Shown: positions 43,542-52,084 of the stretch, piece by piece
Layout: each line of letters begins with the position of its first letter
Numbering within the stretch: the first letter of the stretch is position 1
Source: Bacillus infantis NRRL B-14911
GTDB lineage: Bacteria > Bacillota > Bacilli > Bacillales > Cytobacillaceae
Assembly (NCBI RefSeq): GCF_000473245.1
Contig: NC_022524.1
Location: 4,689,501-4,753,500 of the forward strand
DNA: 64,000 bases
Direction of reading: 5' to 3'
Notes under the pieces: generated by a model
What the model saw: the letters and a program-made list of their open reading frames with translations, nothing else
Told to the model about the DNA's origin: nothing
The model's database searches: none
Program-made: the position numbers and the translations under genes

Positions 43542-43880
43542 TTTGCCTGCGGGTCGGATAGCCAGTTTTCCTTGTACCCGCCCTTTATAAATGGAACAGT
43601 AAAACTGTCCCATTATCTCTTTTTTATATACCCAAAACAATGAAAGCCCTGCCTCTCTTTCATCCTTACGGCTCCGTGTCCGTGCCAGTGTGAATCAGGA
43701 TTTGCCAAAAACTTTAGGGACAATTTTATCGAGTTGTATGGAGATACTTTATCGTAGAAATATGAATGATTGAAATGGATGACGGCAGAAATAACAAAAG
43801 AGGTTAATTTTCTAATGGTGAGTTGGAGAAGTTGAGTGTCTTGGCAGCCTTACTTTGGTTAAGGATATTTTAAGGCTGCT
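43542..43880. other. 339-base region without a gene
   Basis: No gene seen. It holds an inverted repeat GGAACAGT-AAA-ACTGTCCC (about 43592-43612) and a long-range pair GCAGCCTTA/TAAGGCTGC (about 43845-43882) just beyond the CarD gene end. Confidence 0.5.
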
Positions 43881-44342
43881 TTAACAGAAACTTTTTATTT
43901 GGTTTTCAGTGATTCCTTTCATTAATCCCAGTTCACTGATCAAAATTTCATGTGCGTTATTCAACATTTGTCTTTCGCTTGTGTTAAGTGCTTTTTCTTT
44001 CTTCATACGCATTAAATCGCGTACAACTTCCGTACATTCCTGAATTTTCCCTGTTTTTATTTTATCCGTATTCACTTTAAATCGCTGCTTCCAGGGCAGT
44101 AATCTATCTGTTTCCCCATTCTGGAAAATATTCATAAGTTGCTTTAATGCAATGATGTCAGTAACAGGACGTATACCTGAATTCACTATCTTACCTGCAG
44201 GAATCATAACTTCCATATTGCCGACCAACATTTTTATGACATAATATTGTTGTTTTTCCCCTAAAACTTCCTTTTCTTCTATCGCTTTAATGATCCCTAC
44301 CCCATGCATCGGATAAACAACATTATCGTCAATTTGAAACAA
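43881..44342 (-). CDS. CarD-family transcriptional regulator (YdeB-like)
   Basis: About 153 residues starting MFQIDDNVVYPMHGVGIIKAIEEKEVLG: the CarD/TRCF RNA-polymerase-interacting domain, then a helical DNA-contacting half. TTG at 44342 is placed after GGAGGGG; a longer frame gives an unrelated N-terminus. CarD proteins bind the RNAP beta subunit and adjust initiation. Confidence 0.87.
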   Translation of the reverse strand: MFQIDDNVVYPMHGVGIIKAIEEKEVLGEKQQYYVIKMLVGNMEVMIPAGKIVNSGIRPVTDIIALKQLMNIFQNGETDRLLPWKQRFKVNTDKIKTGKIQECTEVVRDLMRMKKEKALNTSERQMLNNAHEILISELGLMKGITENQIKSFC

Positions 44343-44463
44343 ATAATCCCCTCCATATCGCAACTTCCTTAATCTTAACACACATGTATATTTTAATCAA
44401 ATTTTTAATAATACCACAAATTATTTTTCACTGTCAATAACTTACCCTTCTAAAATTAAAAAA

Positions 44464-44522
44464 AGCCAAGGGGACAGGTCCCTTGGCCCATTCCTTTAAA
44501 ACAGGGACAGCAGACCTGCCCT
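44464..44522. repeat. REP-like palindromic pair
   Basis: GCCAAGGGGACAGGTCCCTT then GGCCCA, followed after a short spacer by a diverged unit (ACAGGGACAG, GACCTGCCC). Confidence 0.8.
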
Positions 44523-44551
44523 TATGCCTATAAGCAGGGAGCAGCTTTTAC

Positions 44552-44998
44552 TCAAACTGTATACTTAAATAAAAGCTCTCCATTCTGAGGATCTATTTCG
44601 TTCATATCCTCAAAACCGATACTTTTGTATAAACGATAAGCTGTCCTGTTTTCTTCTTTGATACTTAAGTAGATAACATTTACATCATATTGTCTTGAAG
44701 CGATATCAATCAGTTTTAACATCGCCAATTTCCCCAGGCCTTTGCCCTGATATCTTTCATCGATCATGATTCTGTCAATCCATGTATCTTTGTTGGGTCC
44801 AAAAGAGCCGTACATGGCAAAACCAATCACTTCTTCATCACTATATATAACCACTGGCTGCCATTCACTGTATGTACCTGCTTCTTCCAAACACTCATCA
44901 ACAGTTTCAATGAATTTTTCCTGTCCGGGCTTTAGTTTGATCTTCCTGACTTCACATTCATTGGAAGCATCCATTTTTCTGATATGCACAATACTCAT
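44552..44998 (-). CDS. BltD-like spermine/spermidine acetyltransferase
   Basis: 148 residues. WIDRIMIDERYQGKGLGKLAMLKLI and IYLSIKEENRTAYRLYKSIGFEDMNEID are strikingly like B. subtilis BltD. IYSDEEVIGFAMYGSFG supplies beta4. It is predicted to acetylate polyamines with acetyl-CoA. Unlike blt-bltD, no multidrug pump is adjacent. Confidence 0.8.
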   Translation of the reverse strand: MSIVHIRKMDASNECEVRKIKLKPGQEKFIETVDECLEEAGTYSEWQPVVIYSDEEVIGFAMYGSFGPNKDTWIDRIMIDERYQGKGLGKLAMLKLIDIASRQYDVNVIYLSIKEENRTAYRLYKSIGFEDMNEIDPQNGELLFKYTV

Positions 44999-45062
44999 GA
45001 GTTAAGCTGAACCTCCACTCTTGGTAAAAAAAGCTCCCCTGGCTGCTGCTTAAATTCCGTTA

Positions 45063-45296
45063 TTACAATAACATTTTGAGTGAAAGAAAAATGGTTAAAA
45101 GTGATATGGCTGTAATAGCATAAGCAAACGTGGATTTTTTGTTGTCTTTGAAGGCCTGGATGCCCAGAATGATCAGATTTAACGACAGTAAGATATAGGC
45201 GATGTATATCAGCTCTCTGTATCTATCATTGCTCAATGCGAATAAGACTAATAACACCCCTGGAAAAACGAGCATGGCCCTTAATTTTTTCTCCAT
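45063..45296 (-). CDS. Small membrane protein, possibly DUF3953-like
   Basis: 77 residues from the ATG with GGGGGAG upstream; a 14-codon extension is less likely. Three helices (MLVFPGVLLVLFAL, LIYIAYILLSLNLIILGIQAF, FAYAITAISLLTIFLSL). Family assignment is tentative. Confidence 0.6.
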   Translation of the reverse strand: MEKKLRAMLVFPGVLLVLFALSNDRYRELIYIAYILLSLNLIILGIQAFKDNKKSTFAYAITAISLLTIFLSLKMLL

Positions 45297-45370
45297 CGTA
45301 TCTCCCCCTCTTAAGATGCCCTTACTATAATATACCAATATTGACCAGACACCTGTACCTTTTCTGAAAC

Positions 45371-45397
45371 AAGAAAAGCCGCCTGGATGGCAGCTGC
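45371..45397 (-). terminator. Recurring GC-rich terminator, copy 3
   Basis: Minus strand: GCAGCTGCCATCCAGGCGGC then TTTTCTT. It follows the 178-residue membrane protein gene. Confidence 0.78.
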
Positions 45398-45456
45398 TTC
45401 TGCTTTCAAGTATTCAGACCGGATCAAAATGACTGTATGTAAAGAAGTGTGATTCG

Positions 45457-45993
45457 TCACATATTCCTCTCGCTATATTTGACACCAATGCCATCTAACC
45501 ATTCTCTAAGCTTCATTCTGGGCATATATTCTTTTAATGTATAGATAAACGTGTCATTTTCACTTTCAAACTCCAGCTGTTCGGGCTTGCCATTATCAAG
45601 GACGATGACAACCTGATTAATATCATTCCAGAGAGTTACTTCTTCTTTAAATCCCTCCAGCGGTGCAGTGTGAATCCCTGTAGAATCAATATAGGTGTAT
45701 GTATGAAGGGCACCAAATATAAGCATAAATGCAATCAATATGGCAAGCCCACCAATAGCCTTTATCCACAACTTCTCAAGCAAGAAAAGCAGAACACCTG
45801 CTGTTATAAGCAGACCGCCCACTATATTCACCATATAGGCTTTACTCGGCGTATCCTGAAAATAAACAGTATCCGGGAATATATTTATTTTTTGATAAAA
45901 CATCAAGACTAAAAAGCCCAGAGGAAGCCAACCTAATGCAAAGATTAACCCTAAAGTAAATATCTTCGGCCTGTTTGAAAATTTAATTTCCAA
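45457..45993 (-). CDS. Membrane protein with C-terminal PH-like part
   Basis: 178 residues: three helices (about 12-33, 52-70, 74-95), then a soluble beta-rich part (YIDSTGIHTAPLEGFKEEVTLWNDINQVVIVLD...) reminiscent of bacterial PH domains. The start is TTG after AGGGGGG. A broken paralog lies at 59.3 kb. Function unknown. Confidence 0.68.
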   Translation of the reverse strand: MEIKFSNRPKIFTLGLIFALGWLPLGFLVLMFYQKINIFPDTVYFQDTPSKAYMVNIVGGLLITAGVLLFLLEKLWIKAIGGLAILIAFMLIFGALHTYTYIDSTGIHTAPLEGFKEEVTLWNDINQVVIVLDNGKPEQLEFESENDTFIYTLKEYMPRMKLREWLDGIGVKYSERNM

Positions 45994-46255
45994 CTATATC
46001 CCCCCTAAAAATGAAAATCGCAGACAGAAAAGCTCCCGTCCTAACATGGCGATTAGTATGTATGGGCTCTTATATATGAATATACGAATGAGGCAAGGCC
46101 AAAGTAACAGTATTTGGTAAAAACAGTCGAGTTTACGTTAGTAGTTTAACTGGCTGCCATAGTAAAGAATGTTAGCCTATACATGAAAGGTGTGTTATGG
46201 TTTTAATGAAGGACAAGAAACTTTTCTTAGTCACTCTTTATTAAGGGGGCGAAAT

Positions 46256-46618
46256 TTGAAAAAAATCAATGTATTCTTAGATGACTATAGGAAACCGCCG
46301 GATGGATTCGTATATGTGAATACAATTGTGGAATGTTTAGAACTTCTCCGCACCTATGAAATTGGCCATTTATCACTGGACCATGACCTGGAAAGCAAAA
46401 GAGAAAACGGTATGCTTCTGGTCAATATTATGGTCAGGGAAAAACTCTCTGCAGACCATATAACCGTTCATTCAGCAAATGCGGTTGGCGGAAAAGCTAT
46501 GTATAAATGCCTTAAGCTGGCACAAAGCAGCCATATTTACTCCTATGACACGACCCTCTCTTTAAGACCCCTGCCCTTGGATTCCTATACTCCCATGATG
46601 CTGAAACATTACCAGTAA
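46256..46618 (+). CDS. Cyclic-phosphate processing receiver-like (cREC) protein
   Basis: 120 residues beginning KKINVFLDDYRKPPDGFVYVNTIVECLELL, then LSLDHDLES and ITVHSANAVGGKAMYKCL. This matches the receiver-like domain (DD..R.PP..., SLDHDL) predicted to act in cyclic-phosphate/RNA-processing contexts. TTG start after GGGGGCG; a 22-codon extension is unlikely. A terminator follows. Confidence 0.75.
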   Translation: MKKINVFLDDYRKPPDGFVYVNTIVECLELLRTYEIGHLSLDHDLESKRENGMLLVNIMVREKLSADHITVHSANAVGGKAMYKCLKLAQSSHIYSYDTTLSLRPLPLDSYTPMMLKHYQ

Positions 46619-46627
46619 TATAGATTG

Positions 46628-46662
46628 GCCAAGGGATATGATTCTCTTGGCTTATTATTTTT
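46628..46662 (+). terminator. Terminator of the cREC gene
   Basis: GCCAAGGG and CTCTTGGC pair across a short loop, followed by TTATTATTTTTT. The arms resemble the REP arms, so it may derive from one. Confidence 0.78.
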
Positions 46663-46694
46663 TCCAGATATTTATGGCATAAAATTCCCAGACA

Positions 46695-46868
46695 TTACAT
46701 CATTTCAAGCAATAACGTAATGAGGAGAGACTGTCCAAAACAGATGACTATGTCATTTTGCCAATACGTTTTAGCAAACAAGCTCCAGTTGCCGCCAACT
46801 AAACTAAACAGCCTTGCAAACATGAAGGTGAAGATCCATATGCTCATGAATGTAATGAGTAAACCCAT
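46695..46868 (-). CDS. Small membrane protein, 57 residues
   Basis: TAGGAGGG six bases before ATG. Hydrophobic helix GLLITFMSIWIFTFMFARLFSLVGG and a second one (IVICFGQSLLITLLLEMM). No family assigned; 57 bases downstream of the zincin-like gene and possibly cotranscribed. Confidence 0.68.
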   Translation of the reverse strand: MGLLITFMSIWIFTFMFARLFSLVGGNWSLFAKTYWQNDIVICFGQSLLITLLLEMM

Positions 46869-46925
46869 TCTATCCCTCCTATAGGTCGCGGATTGCAGTT
46901 GGTTTTGAAGATTGCACCAGCTGTC

Positions 46926-47489
46926 TTAATCTCTTACATCTACAATCTGCTCCCTCATCTGAACGATCCGGTAATACCCCCTGCAGAACACTGCGCCTTT
47001 CGGCTTGATTGCTATTAAGAAAGAATTAATGATATCTGCAGCTGAAATGATGAAATTAATCCAGCTTACAAATAAGAGAAGCGTTTGCATTTCTCTTGCT
47101 ACGAAAAGAGCCACTATGGCTGGCACCACTGACAACCCTATAAACGGCAGGCTCATAAAGACCAGGAATCTTTTTTTTGATAGTATGGTATTGGTATTCA
47201 GCCAAAAAAATGTTCCGCTGAATGTCAGGCTTATATCACCTTCTTTATATACGGTGATAATGTGCAGAAGTTCATGAACAATAAAGACAGCAATTCCAAT
47301 TAGAATGAGCATATAAAGGGGTAATTCAGTAAACAGCCCTCCCATGAGGCCAGGCACCAAAAACATAACAATCTGAAGTAAATAAGCAAATTTCATAAAA
47401 TGTTCCCGGAACCAGCTGTTCTGTATGAAAGGGGTCCATTCAGAGGAGTTCATATGTAATTGGGGCAAGTGGCGGAACCAATGAATCAT
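46926..47489 (-). CDS. DUF3267 putative zincin membrane peptidase
   Basis: 187 residues, four to five helices with the metalloprotease motif FIVHELLHIITVY near 70 (HExxH) and a later NFIISAADIINSFLIAIKPKGA. DUF3267 proteins are predicted intramembrane zinc peptidases. AAAGGAG precedes the ATG. Substrate unknown. Confidence 0.83.
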   Translation of the reverse strand: MIHWFRHLPQLHMNSSEWTPFIQNSWFREHFMKFAYLLQIVMFLVPGLMGGLFTELPLYMLILIGIAVFIVHELLHIITVYKEGDISLTFSGTFFWLNTNTILSKKRFLVFMSLPFIGLSVVPAIVALFVAREMQTLLLFVSWINFIISAADIINSFLIAIKPKGAVFCRGYYRIVQMREQIVDVRD

Positions 47490-47536
47490 AGGGGTGCTCC
47501 TTTAATTTTTCAGGTTGTCTTCGCAAAAAAAGAGGG

Positions 47537-47998
47537 TCAATATAGCCTTCCTGCCAAGTTATAAGGATCCATTTCCCAAGTCTCATAAGGAACGATATTC
47601 TTCGCTTTCATCGCATCCAGTGTCCGTGATTTCATGTGAGGCCGGGTTATGTATTGGCCAATATTATGTTCATTTAAAAGCACAAACCTGGCTTCGCTTA
47701 TCTCTTCAGGCGGGATTTTGATATCCCCTTTGATGTGCCATGCTTTAAAAACAACAGATAATATCTGCTTGGTCGAATTATAATAAACACCTGTGATGCC
47801 AACGGGCTTGATATGCAGTCCGGTTTCCTCAAGAACTTCCCTTACGACTGCCTGATCAAGCGGCTCCCCAAGCTCCACCTGGCCCCCGGGCATTTCCCAG
47901 GTATCCTTTCTCCATTGGACCTTAACCAGCAGCACTTCATTCTTTTCGTTTTCAATAAGCGCCGAAACCGCAATAATGTGTTTAGGTATTGTGTGCAT
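47537..47998 (-). CDS. Nudix hydrolase
   Basis: About 153 residues. The box GGQVELGEPLDQAVVREVLEETGL is canonical. Start MHTIPKHIIAVSALIENEKNEVLLVKVQW follows TAGGAGC; a 35-codon extension has no site. Substrate unknown. It is the third Nudix gene in 6 kb. Confidence 0.85.
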   Translation of the reverse strand: MHTIPKHIIAVSALIENEKNEVLLVKVQWRKDTWEMPGGQVELGEPLDQAVVREVLEETGLHIKPVGITGVYYNSTKQILSVVFKAWHIKGDIKIPPEEISEARFVLLNEHNIGQYITRPHMKSRTLDAMKAKNIVPYETWEMDPYNLAGRLY

Positions 47999-48150
47999 AT
48001 CAGGTGCTCCTATAGTTGATTTATATATAGATTCTGGAAGGAGTATGATAATTCCTTTTTTATCCAAAAGGATGTTTATGTAAAAAAGAAAAAGCTGCAT
48101 CAATGCAAAAAAGACGGCAATCCTTCCTGGTACTGCACCTTTATAAAACT

Positions 48151-48180
48151 AGAACAGCCGCCTTGGCTGGCAGCTGTTCT
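48151..48180 (-). terminator. Recurring GC-rich terminator, copy 4
   Basis: AGAACAGC and GCTGTTCT enclose the TGCCAGCCAAGGCG core; stem longer than in other copies but with a poor T-run (AGTTTTAT). Confidence 0.72.
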
Positions 48181-48214
48181 AAAAACCGCTTAAGAGCAAC
48201 CCTCAAATGTCTTA

Positions 48215-49231
48215 CTACTCCTTACCAAGCGACAATAGGCTTTTTAAATTATCATCTATAAATTTATTATCGCGACTGTTGATTCCGCGCCCTGCAAAAT
48301 GGCCCCACATTGACTCGATAGGCTTATAAACAGCATTGGGTAAAAGGCTTGCTTCGTATTTATTATCGGCTGCTGTACAGAATAGGTCTGTGCTTCCTGG
48401 CATGACGCAGGCAAGCGCTTTAATGCTTCGGAGTGCCAGGTCAAAGTCTCCATTATAAGCTGGATTTGCACTAATATCTGCATACTGCCCCGTCCATAGC
48501 ATCGCCAGAACATTATGCGGATCCATCTTCATAAAGCTGTCTTCCCATACGCCAGCTATAAAATCCTCCAATGAGTCAAACCCCATCTCACGATAAAGTG
48601 CCTCTCTGTAATATGCCTGTGATAATCCCCACCCTCCATATACATGGCCAGCAGCCCGCATTTCTGCAGAAGTCAGCTCGTTTAGTTTACTAGAATCAAA
48701 GCCAACTGCGGCCATGAGCGAAGCTTTCATCCCGTCCAGGACCATAAACGTATGCGGCCAAGTTTTTGCACTTCCGCAGAATGGTGCAATTCGTTCCACC
48801 ATATCAGGGTAGCTTGCGCCCCACTGGTAAGACTGAAGGCCTCCCATTGACCATCCAAGCACAAGAGCAATTTTTTGTATGCCAAATTTCTCGGTGACCA
48901 GCCGATGCTGCAATGTAACATTGTCATAAATGGTTACCTGCGGAAAAGAAGACCGGTCAAACGGTGCCGGCGTATTGCTGGGAGAAGAAGATAATCCATT
49001 TCCCAGCAGGTTTGGAACAATAATGAAATATTTCCGCGGATCCAGAGCCATGCCCTCTCCTATCAGCCATTCATTCTGAACATGCTGGTCGCCAAAAGCA
49101 GTTGGATAGACAATGACATTGTCTTTCTTTTCATTTAATTCCCCGTAAGTTTTATACGCAAGAAATGCGTTCGGCAGCGTAACTCCTGATTGCAGGGTCA
49201 CGTCCCCCAAATTATAAATTTCATAATCCAT
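48215..49231 (-). CDS. Homoserine O-acetyltransferase-like alpha/beta hydrolase
   Basis: About 338 residues from MDYEIYNLGDVTLQSGVTLPNAFLAYKTYG. Nucleophile VLGWSMGGLQSYQWG near 128, late His in SMWGHFAGRG near 312. It resembles the MetX family, but such solitary members often act on other esters; met genes are not nearby. The start follows GAAGGGAG. It is divergent from a LysR gene that probably controls it. Confidence 0.8.
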   Translation of the reverse strand: MDYEIYNLGDVTLQSGVTLPNAFLAYKTYGELNEKKDNVIVYPTAFGDQHVQNEWLIGEGMALDPRKYFIIVPNLLGNGLSSSPSNTPAPFDRSSFPQVTIYDNVTLQHRLVTEKFGIQKIALVLGWSMGGLQSYQWGASYPDMVERIAPFCGSAKTWPHTFMVLDGMKASLMAAVGFDSSKLNELTSAEMRAAGHVYGGWGLSQAYYREALYREMGFDSLEDFIAGVWEDSFMKMDPHNVLAMLWTGQYADISANPAYNGDFDLALRSIKALACVMPGSTDLFCTAADNKYEASLLPNAVYKPIESMWGHFAGRGINSRDNKFIDDNLKSLLSLGKE

Positions 49232-49320
49232 TATCTTTCCGCTCCCTTCACTATGAAACCCCAATATTTTTGAAAAGGATTTCTTGTGGCTAGTATAATC
49301 CTGTGATAACCTCAAGAAAA

Positions 49321-49335
49321 GTGAACGAAATTCAC
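49321..49335. promoter_or_regulatory. Candidate LysR box
   Basis: GTGAA, five bases, TTCAC, containing a T-N11-A motif, in the 145-base space between the divergent hydrolase and LysR genes. Confidence 0.5.
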
Positions 49336-49376
49336 AGTAGTGTTCAAAAATATTGAAAGTAAAAGGAGGCAGTAAG

Positions 49377-50285
49377 ATGGAATTGCGCCAATTGAACACA
49401 TTCCGTACGGTTGCTTCAACATTGAATTTCAGCCGTGCTGCTGAAACACTGAACTACGTCCCCTCCAATGTTACGATGCAGATAAAAGCATTGGAGGACG
49501 AGTTGGGTGTCCGCCTTTTTGACAGGCTGGGCAAGCAGCTGGTTCTCACCACTGCAGGAGAAAAATTTTTGACTCATATCCAAAGCGTCCTGGAAAAACT
49601 GGATGAAGCCCGTAGTGCCGTTCACGACAATGAAAATCTAACAGGTACGCTTACGATAAGTGCAAACGAGGTACTTTGCGCCTATCGGCTTCCCGTTGTC
49701 TTCCAGCTGTTTCGTTCACGATATCCGGGAGTCCGCATCATCTTCCGCTCCGTTTCCAACCTTGAGCTCAAGCAAACACTCTTCGATGGTGCAGCAGATG
49801 TCGTCTTTATGCTGGATGAAACCATCCTCTCAACAGGACTTGAAGTGGAGCCTTTGGCGGAAGAGACATTCCTATTCCTCGTCGAACCGAATCATCGTCT
49901 TGCGAAACAGTCTGTCCTGCAGGAAGAAGATTTTCATGGCGAAGTGTTTCTGGTTAATGAAAAGGGCTGTACCTACCGGAATATGTTCGACCGGTCATTT
50001 GAGAAAAAAGGCATTGATAGTATTACATATCTGGAATTTCAAAATGCCGAAGCTATTAAACAATGCGCTATCACAGGACTCGGCATAGCCTTTCTTCCTG
50101 AAGTCACGGTAAAGGCAGAGATTGAACGCGGAGATCTTGTAGCCCTTCCATGGGAAGTTCCCGGCCTGCACGTGTATACACAGATGCTCTGGCATAAAGA
50201 CAAATGGCTTTCGCCCATCATACAAGCTTTCATAGAAGCTGTAAGGGAAGTCATGCCACTAAAGCCGGATAGTGAAACTGTTTAA
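49377..50285 (+). CDS. LysR-family transcriptional regulator
   Basis: About 302 residues. N-terminal helix-turn-helix ELRQLNTFRTVASTLNFSRAAETLNYVPSNVTMQIKALEDELGVRLFDRLGKQ, then the periplasmic-binding-like effector domain. AAAGGAGG precedes the ATG at 49377. It is divergent from the hydrolase with a LysR box between them; a strong terminator follows. Confidence 0.9.
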   Translation: MELRQLNTFRTVASTLNFSRAAETLNYVPSNVTMQIKALEDELGVRLFDRLGKQLVLTTAGEKFLTHIQSVLEKLDEARSAVHDNENLTGTLTISANEVLCAYRLPVVFQLFRSRYPGVRIIFRSVSNLELKQTLFDGAADVVFMLDETILSTGLEVEPLAEETFLFLVEPNHRLAKQSVLQEEDFHGEVFLVNEKGCTYRNMFDRSFEKKGIDSITYLEFQNAEAIKQCAITGLGIAFLPEVTVKAEIERGDLVALPWEVPGLHVYTQMLWHKDKWLSPIIQAFIEAVREVMPLKPDSETV

Positions 50286-50294
50286 CCATAAAAA

Positions 50295-50328
50295 GCATAA
50301 GGAAGGCAGCAGTCCGCCTTCCTTATGC
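50295..50328 (+). terminator. Terminator of the LysR gene
   Basis: GCATAAGGAAGGC and GCCTTCCTTATGC form a perfect 13-base stem with a short loop; only a weak T-run follows. Confidence 0.8.
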
Positions 50329-50389
50329 TCTGCATAGGTTTTTGCATGAACGAGACACCCTGCTTCTATTCCTCAGTCAGCCTGTCCCC

Positions 50390-50743
50390 TCACTCAAACA
50401 CCTGCCGCAGTTCAATCTGCCCTTCCCCATATCCCTGCGGGTCCGGCATCTTCTTGGCCCAATCAATGGCTTCTTCCTTCGACTTCACATCAATCAGAAT
50501 GAACCCGGCAATCAGTTCATTCGTCTCTGCAAACGGACCTTCTGTTATCACCGGCTCTTCCCCCGGTTTCGGATATGAGATGCGCATTCCATCTGAACTA
50601 GGATACAGTCCTTTCGCCATAACCCTTACGCCTGCCTTAACTAATTCCTCATTGTACTTCGTCATGGCTTCCATGAGTTCAGGGCTGGGAAGATTACGTC
50701 CTTCCGAATTCTTTGAGGCTTTGACAATGAGCATGAATAGCAT
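50390..50743 (-). CDS. YciI/DGPF-family protein
   Basis: About 117 residues: MLFMLIVKASKNSEG, MTKYNEELVKAGVRVMAKGLYPSSDG, GPFAETNELIAGFILIDVKSKEEAIDWAKKMP. The DGPF/YCII fold is a ferredoxin-like domain, often near sigma factors. AAGGAGG precedes the ATG; an 18-codon extension is not supported. Confidence 0.87.
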   Translation of the reverse strand: MLFMLIVKASKNSEGRNLPSPELMEAMTKYNEELVKAGVRVMAKGLYPSSDGMRISYPKPGEEPVITEGPFAETNELIAGFILIDVKSKEEAIDWAKKMPDPQGYGEGQIELRQVFE

Positions 50744-50803
50744 AGAATTTCCTCCTTCTTTCCTCAATTTTATATCTGTTTTTAATTTCAACTCCATTAA
50801 AAC

Positions 50804-51283
50804 CTAACTATTCATCCAGCTCCCCTGCAGCTTCCGCACATAGACCATCTGCCCAATATGGTACGCATTGTGTGTGGACAGATTCCCAATGATAGCCCAC
50901 CATTCCGCCGATTCAGGGAAACCTTCCACTTCACTTTCTAGCTTTTCCTGGGAGAGAAGATTCTGCCACTGCAAGAGAACCTCTAATAGCCGCTCCTTTA
51001 AATCACTGAAGGTTATATTTTCCGGCAATACAAAGCTTTCATCATTTCTGCCAATGGGCGGAACTGCATTGACATGACCCTTTTTATATCTCTTTTGCCA
51101 GGTTTCATTCCAATAAAGAAGATGCTGAACCATTTCGGCAATGCTGTTGCTCTCCTCATTGGGCTTCCAAAAGGCATCTTCCTCTGATAAGTCTGCAACT
51201 GACTCTGAAAAGGGAACATACCAGCTCGGATCATTCGCATTTGCAGACAGCTGGTCGGCCAGCACATCCATAGCATGAGCCAT
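50804..51283 (-). CDS. DinB-family protein (copy A)
   Basis: About 159 residues, four-helix DinB-like bundle: FWKPNEESNSIAEMVQHLLYWNETWQKRYKKG with the first metal His, and WAIIGNLSTHNAYHIGQMVYVRKLQG with the conserved H..YH..Q pattern. Such YfiT/DinB proteins are putative metal-dependent thiol transferases. AAAGGAG suits the ATG at 51283. Confidence 0.83.
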   Translation of the reverse strand: MAHAMDVLADQLSANANDPSWYVPFSESVADLSEEDAFWKPNEESNSIAEMVQHLLYWNETWQKRYKKGHVNAVPPIGRNDESFVLPENITFSDLKERLLEVLLQWQNLLSQEKLESEVEGFPESAEWWAIIGNLSTHNAYHIGQMVYVRKLQGSWMNS

Positions 51284-51470
51284 ACTTTCCACACTCCTTT
51301 GATAAGATAATGACTTATTCGCTGCGATTACCGGACTTCCTGCCTGATTGATAAAATGAGACTAAAACAGAAGCCCGCTCAGAACACCACGCATTAAATC
51401 CCAATAAAATACATAAACAGGAATGTACATAGGAAATAAATGTTAATATATTGAAAAAGGAGGTGGGTGA

Positions 51471-51629
51471 ATGCCTTTATGGATTATACTGCTGGCAATT
51501 GGAGCCTTTTTCTTTGGTCTGGGAAAATTGATTGATTTTCACTACAGCAGGACAGGTCGCAAAATAAATACCTCAGCGTTAAAGGAAAGTACGAAGGATA
51601 ATTTAGGCGGAAGCATTTATTTTCAATAA
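51471..51629 (+). CDS. Small membrane protein, 52 residues
   Basis: AAAGGAGGTGGGTGA before ATG, a very strong site. One N-terminal helix (LWIILLAIGAFFFGLGKLI) and a polar, basic tail (HYSRTGRKINTSALKEST). Function unknown. Confidence 0.7.
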   Translation: MPLWIILLAIGAFFFGLGKLIDFHYSRTGRKINTSALKESTKDNLGGSIYFQ

Positions 51630-51659
51630 AAGCCGAGAGCCAGTATAGACATCACACCA

Positions 51660-51896
51660 TTAAGAAAGAATTACGAAGAAAACCAATGTCCTCTCTGAGT
51701 CATAGTTACTTTGAAGGTCCGAAAGATACTTGGAGAGGAAATCTCTGTGGTAAGAAGAGAGGCTCAACGATGACTCGTTTATCAGATAACATCCTTTATC
51801 TTTTTCACGCTTATGAAAAGCAACAAGAGATCGAGCTATATTAATACTGTAAGAAAACCCCAATATATAACCCTTTGCTTCAGGCATATTACTCAT
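51660..51896 (-). CDS. Hypothetical protein, 78 residues
   Basis: MSNMPEAKGYILGFSYSINIARSLVAFHKREKDKG then Ser-rich SSLSLSSYHRDFLSKYL. GAGGAA seven bases upstream supports this ATG over one eight codons earlier. No family. Confidence 0.5.
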   Translation of the reverse strand: MSNMPEAKGYILGFSYSINIARSLVAFHKREKDKGCYLINESSLSLSSYHRDFLSKYLSDLQSNYDSERTLVFFVILS

Positions 51897-52084
51897 TTTA
51901 ATTTCCTCAAAAACTTCCATTATGATTAATTGTTCAACCGGCTCCCCTAACTCCAGTTAGGCTGGGCATATAAAAAAACCCTTATTTTTTCAAACCAAAT
52001 ATTTCTTATTAAAATTAACAGTTATGGACCGATAGTACCTTTAGGATATTTCTAAAATTGAGATTGAATAAGGAGAAGGTACAT

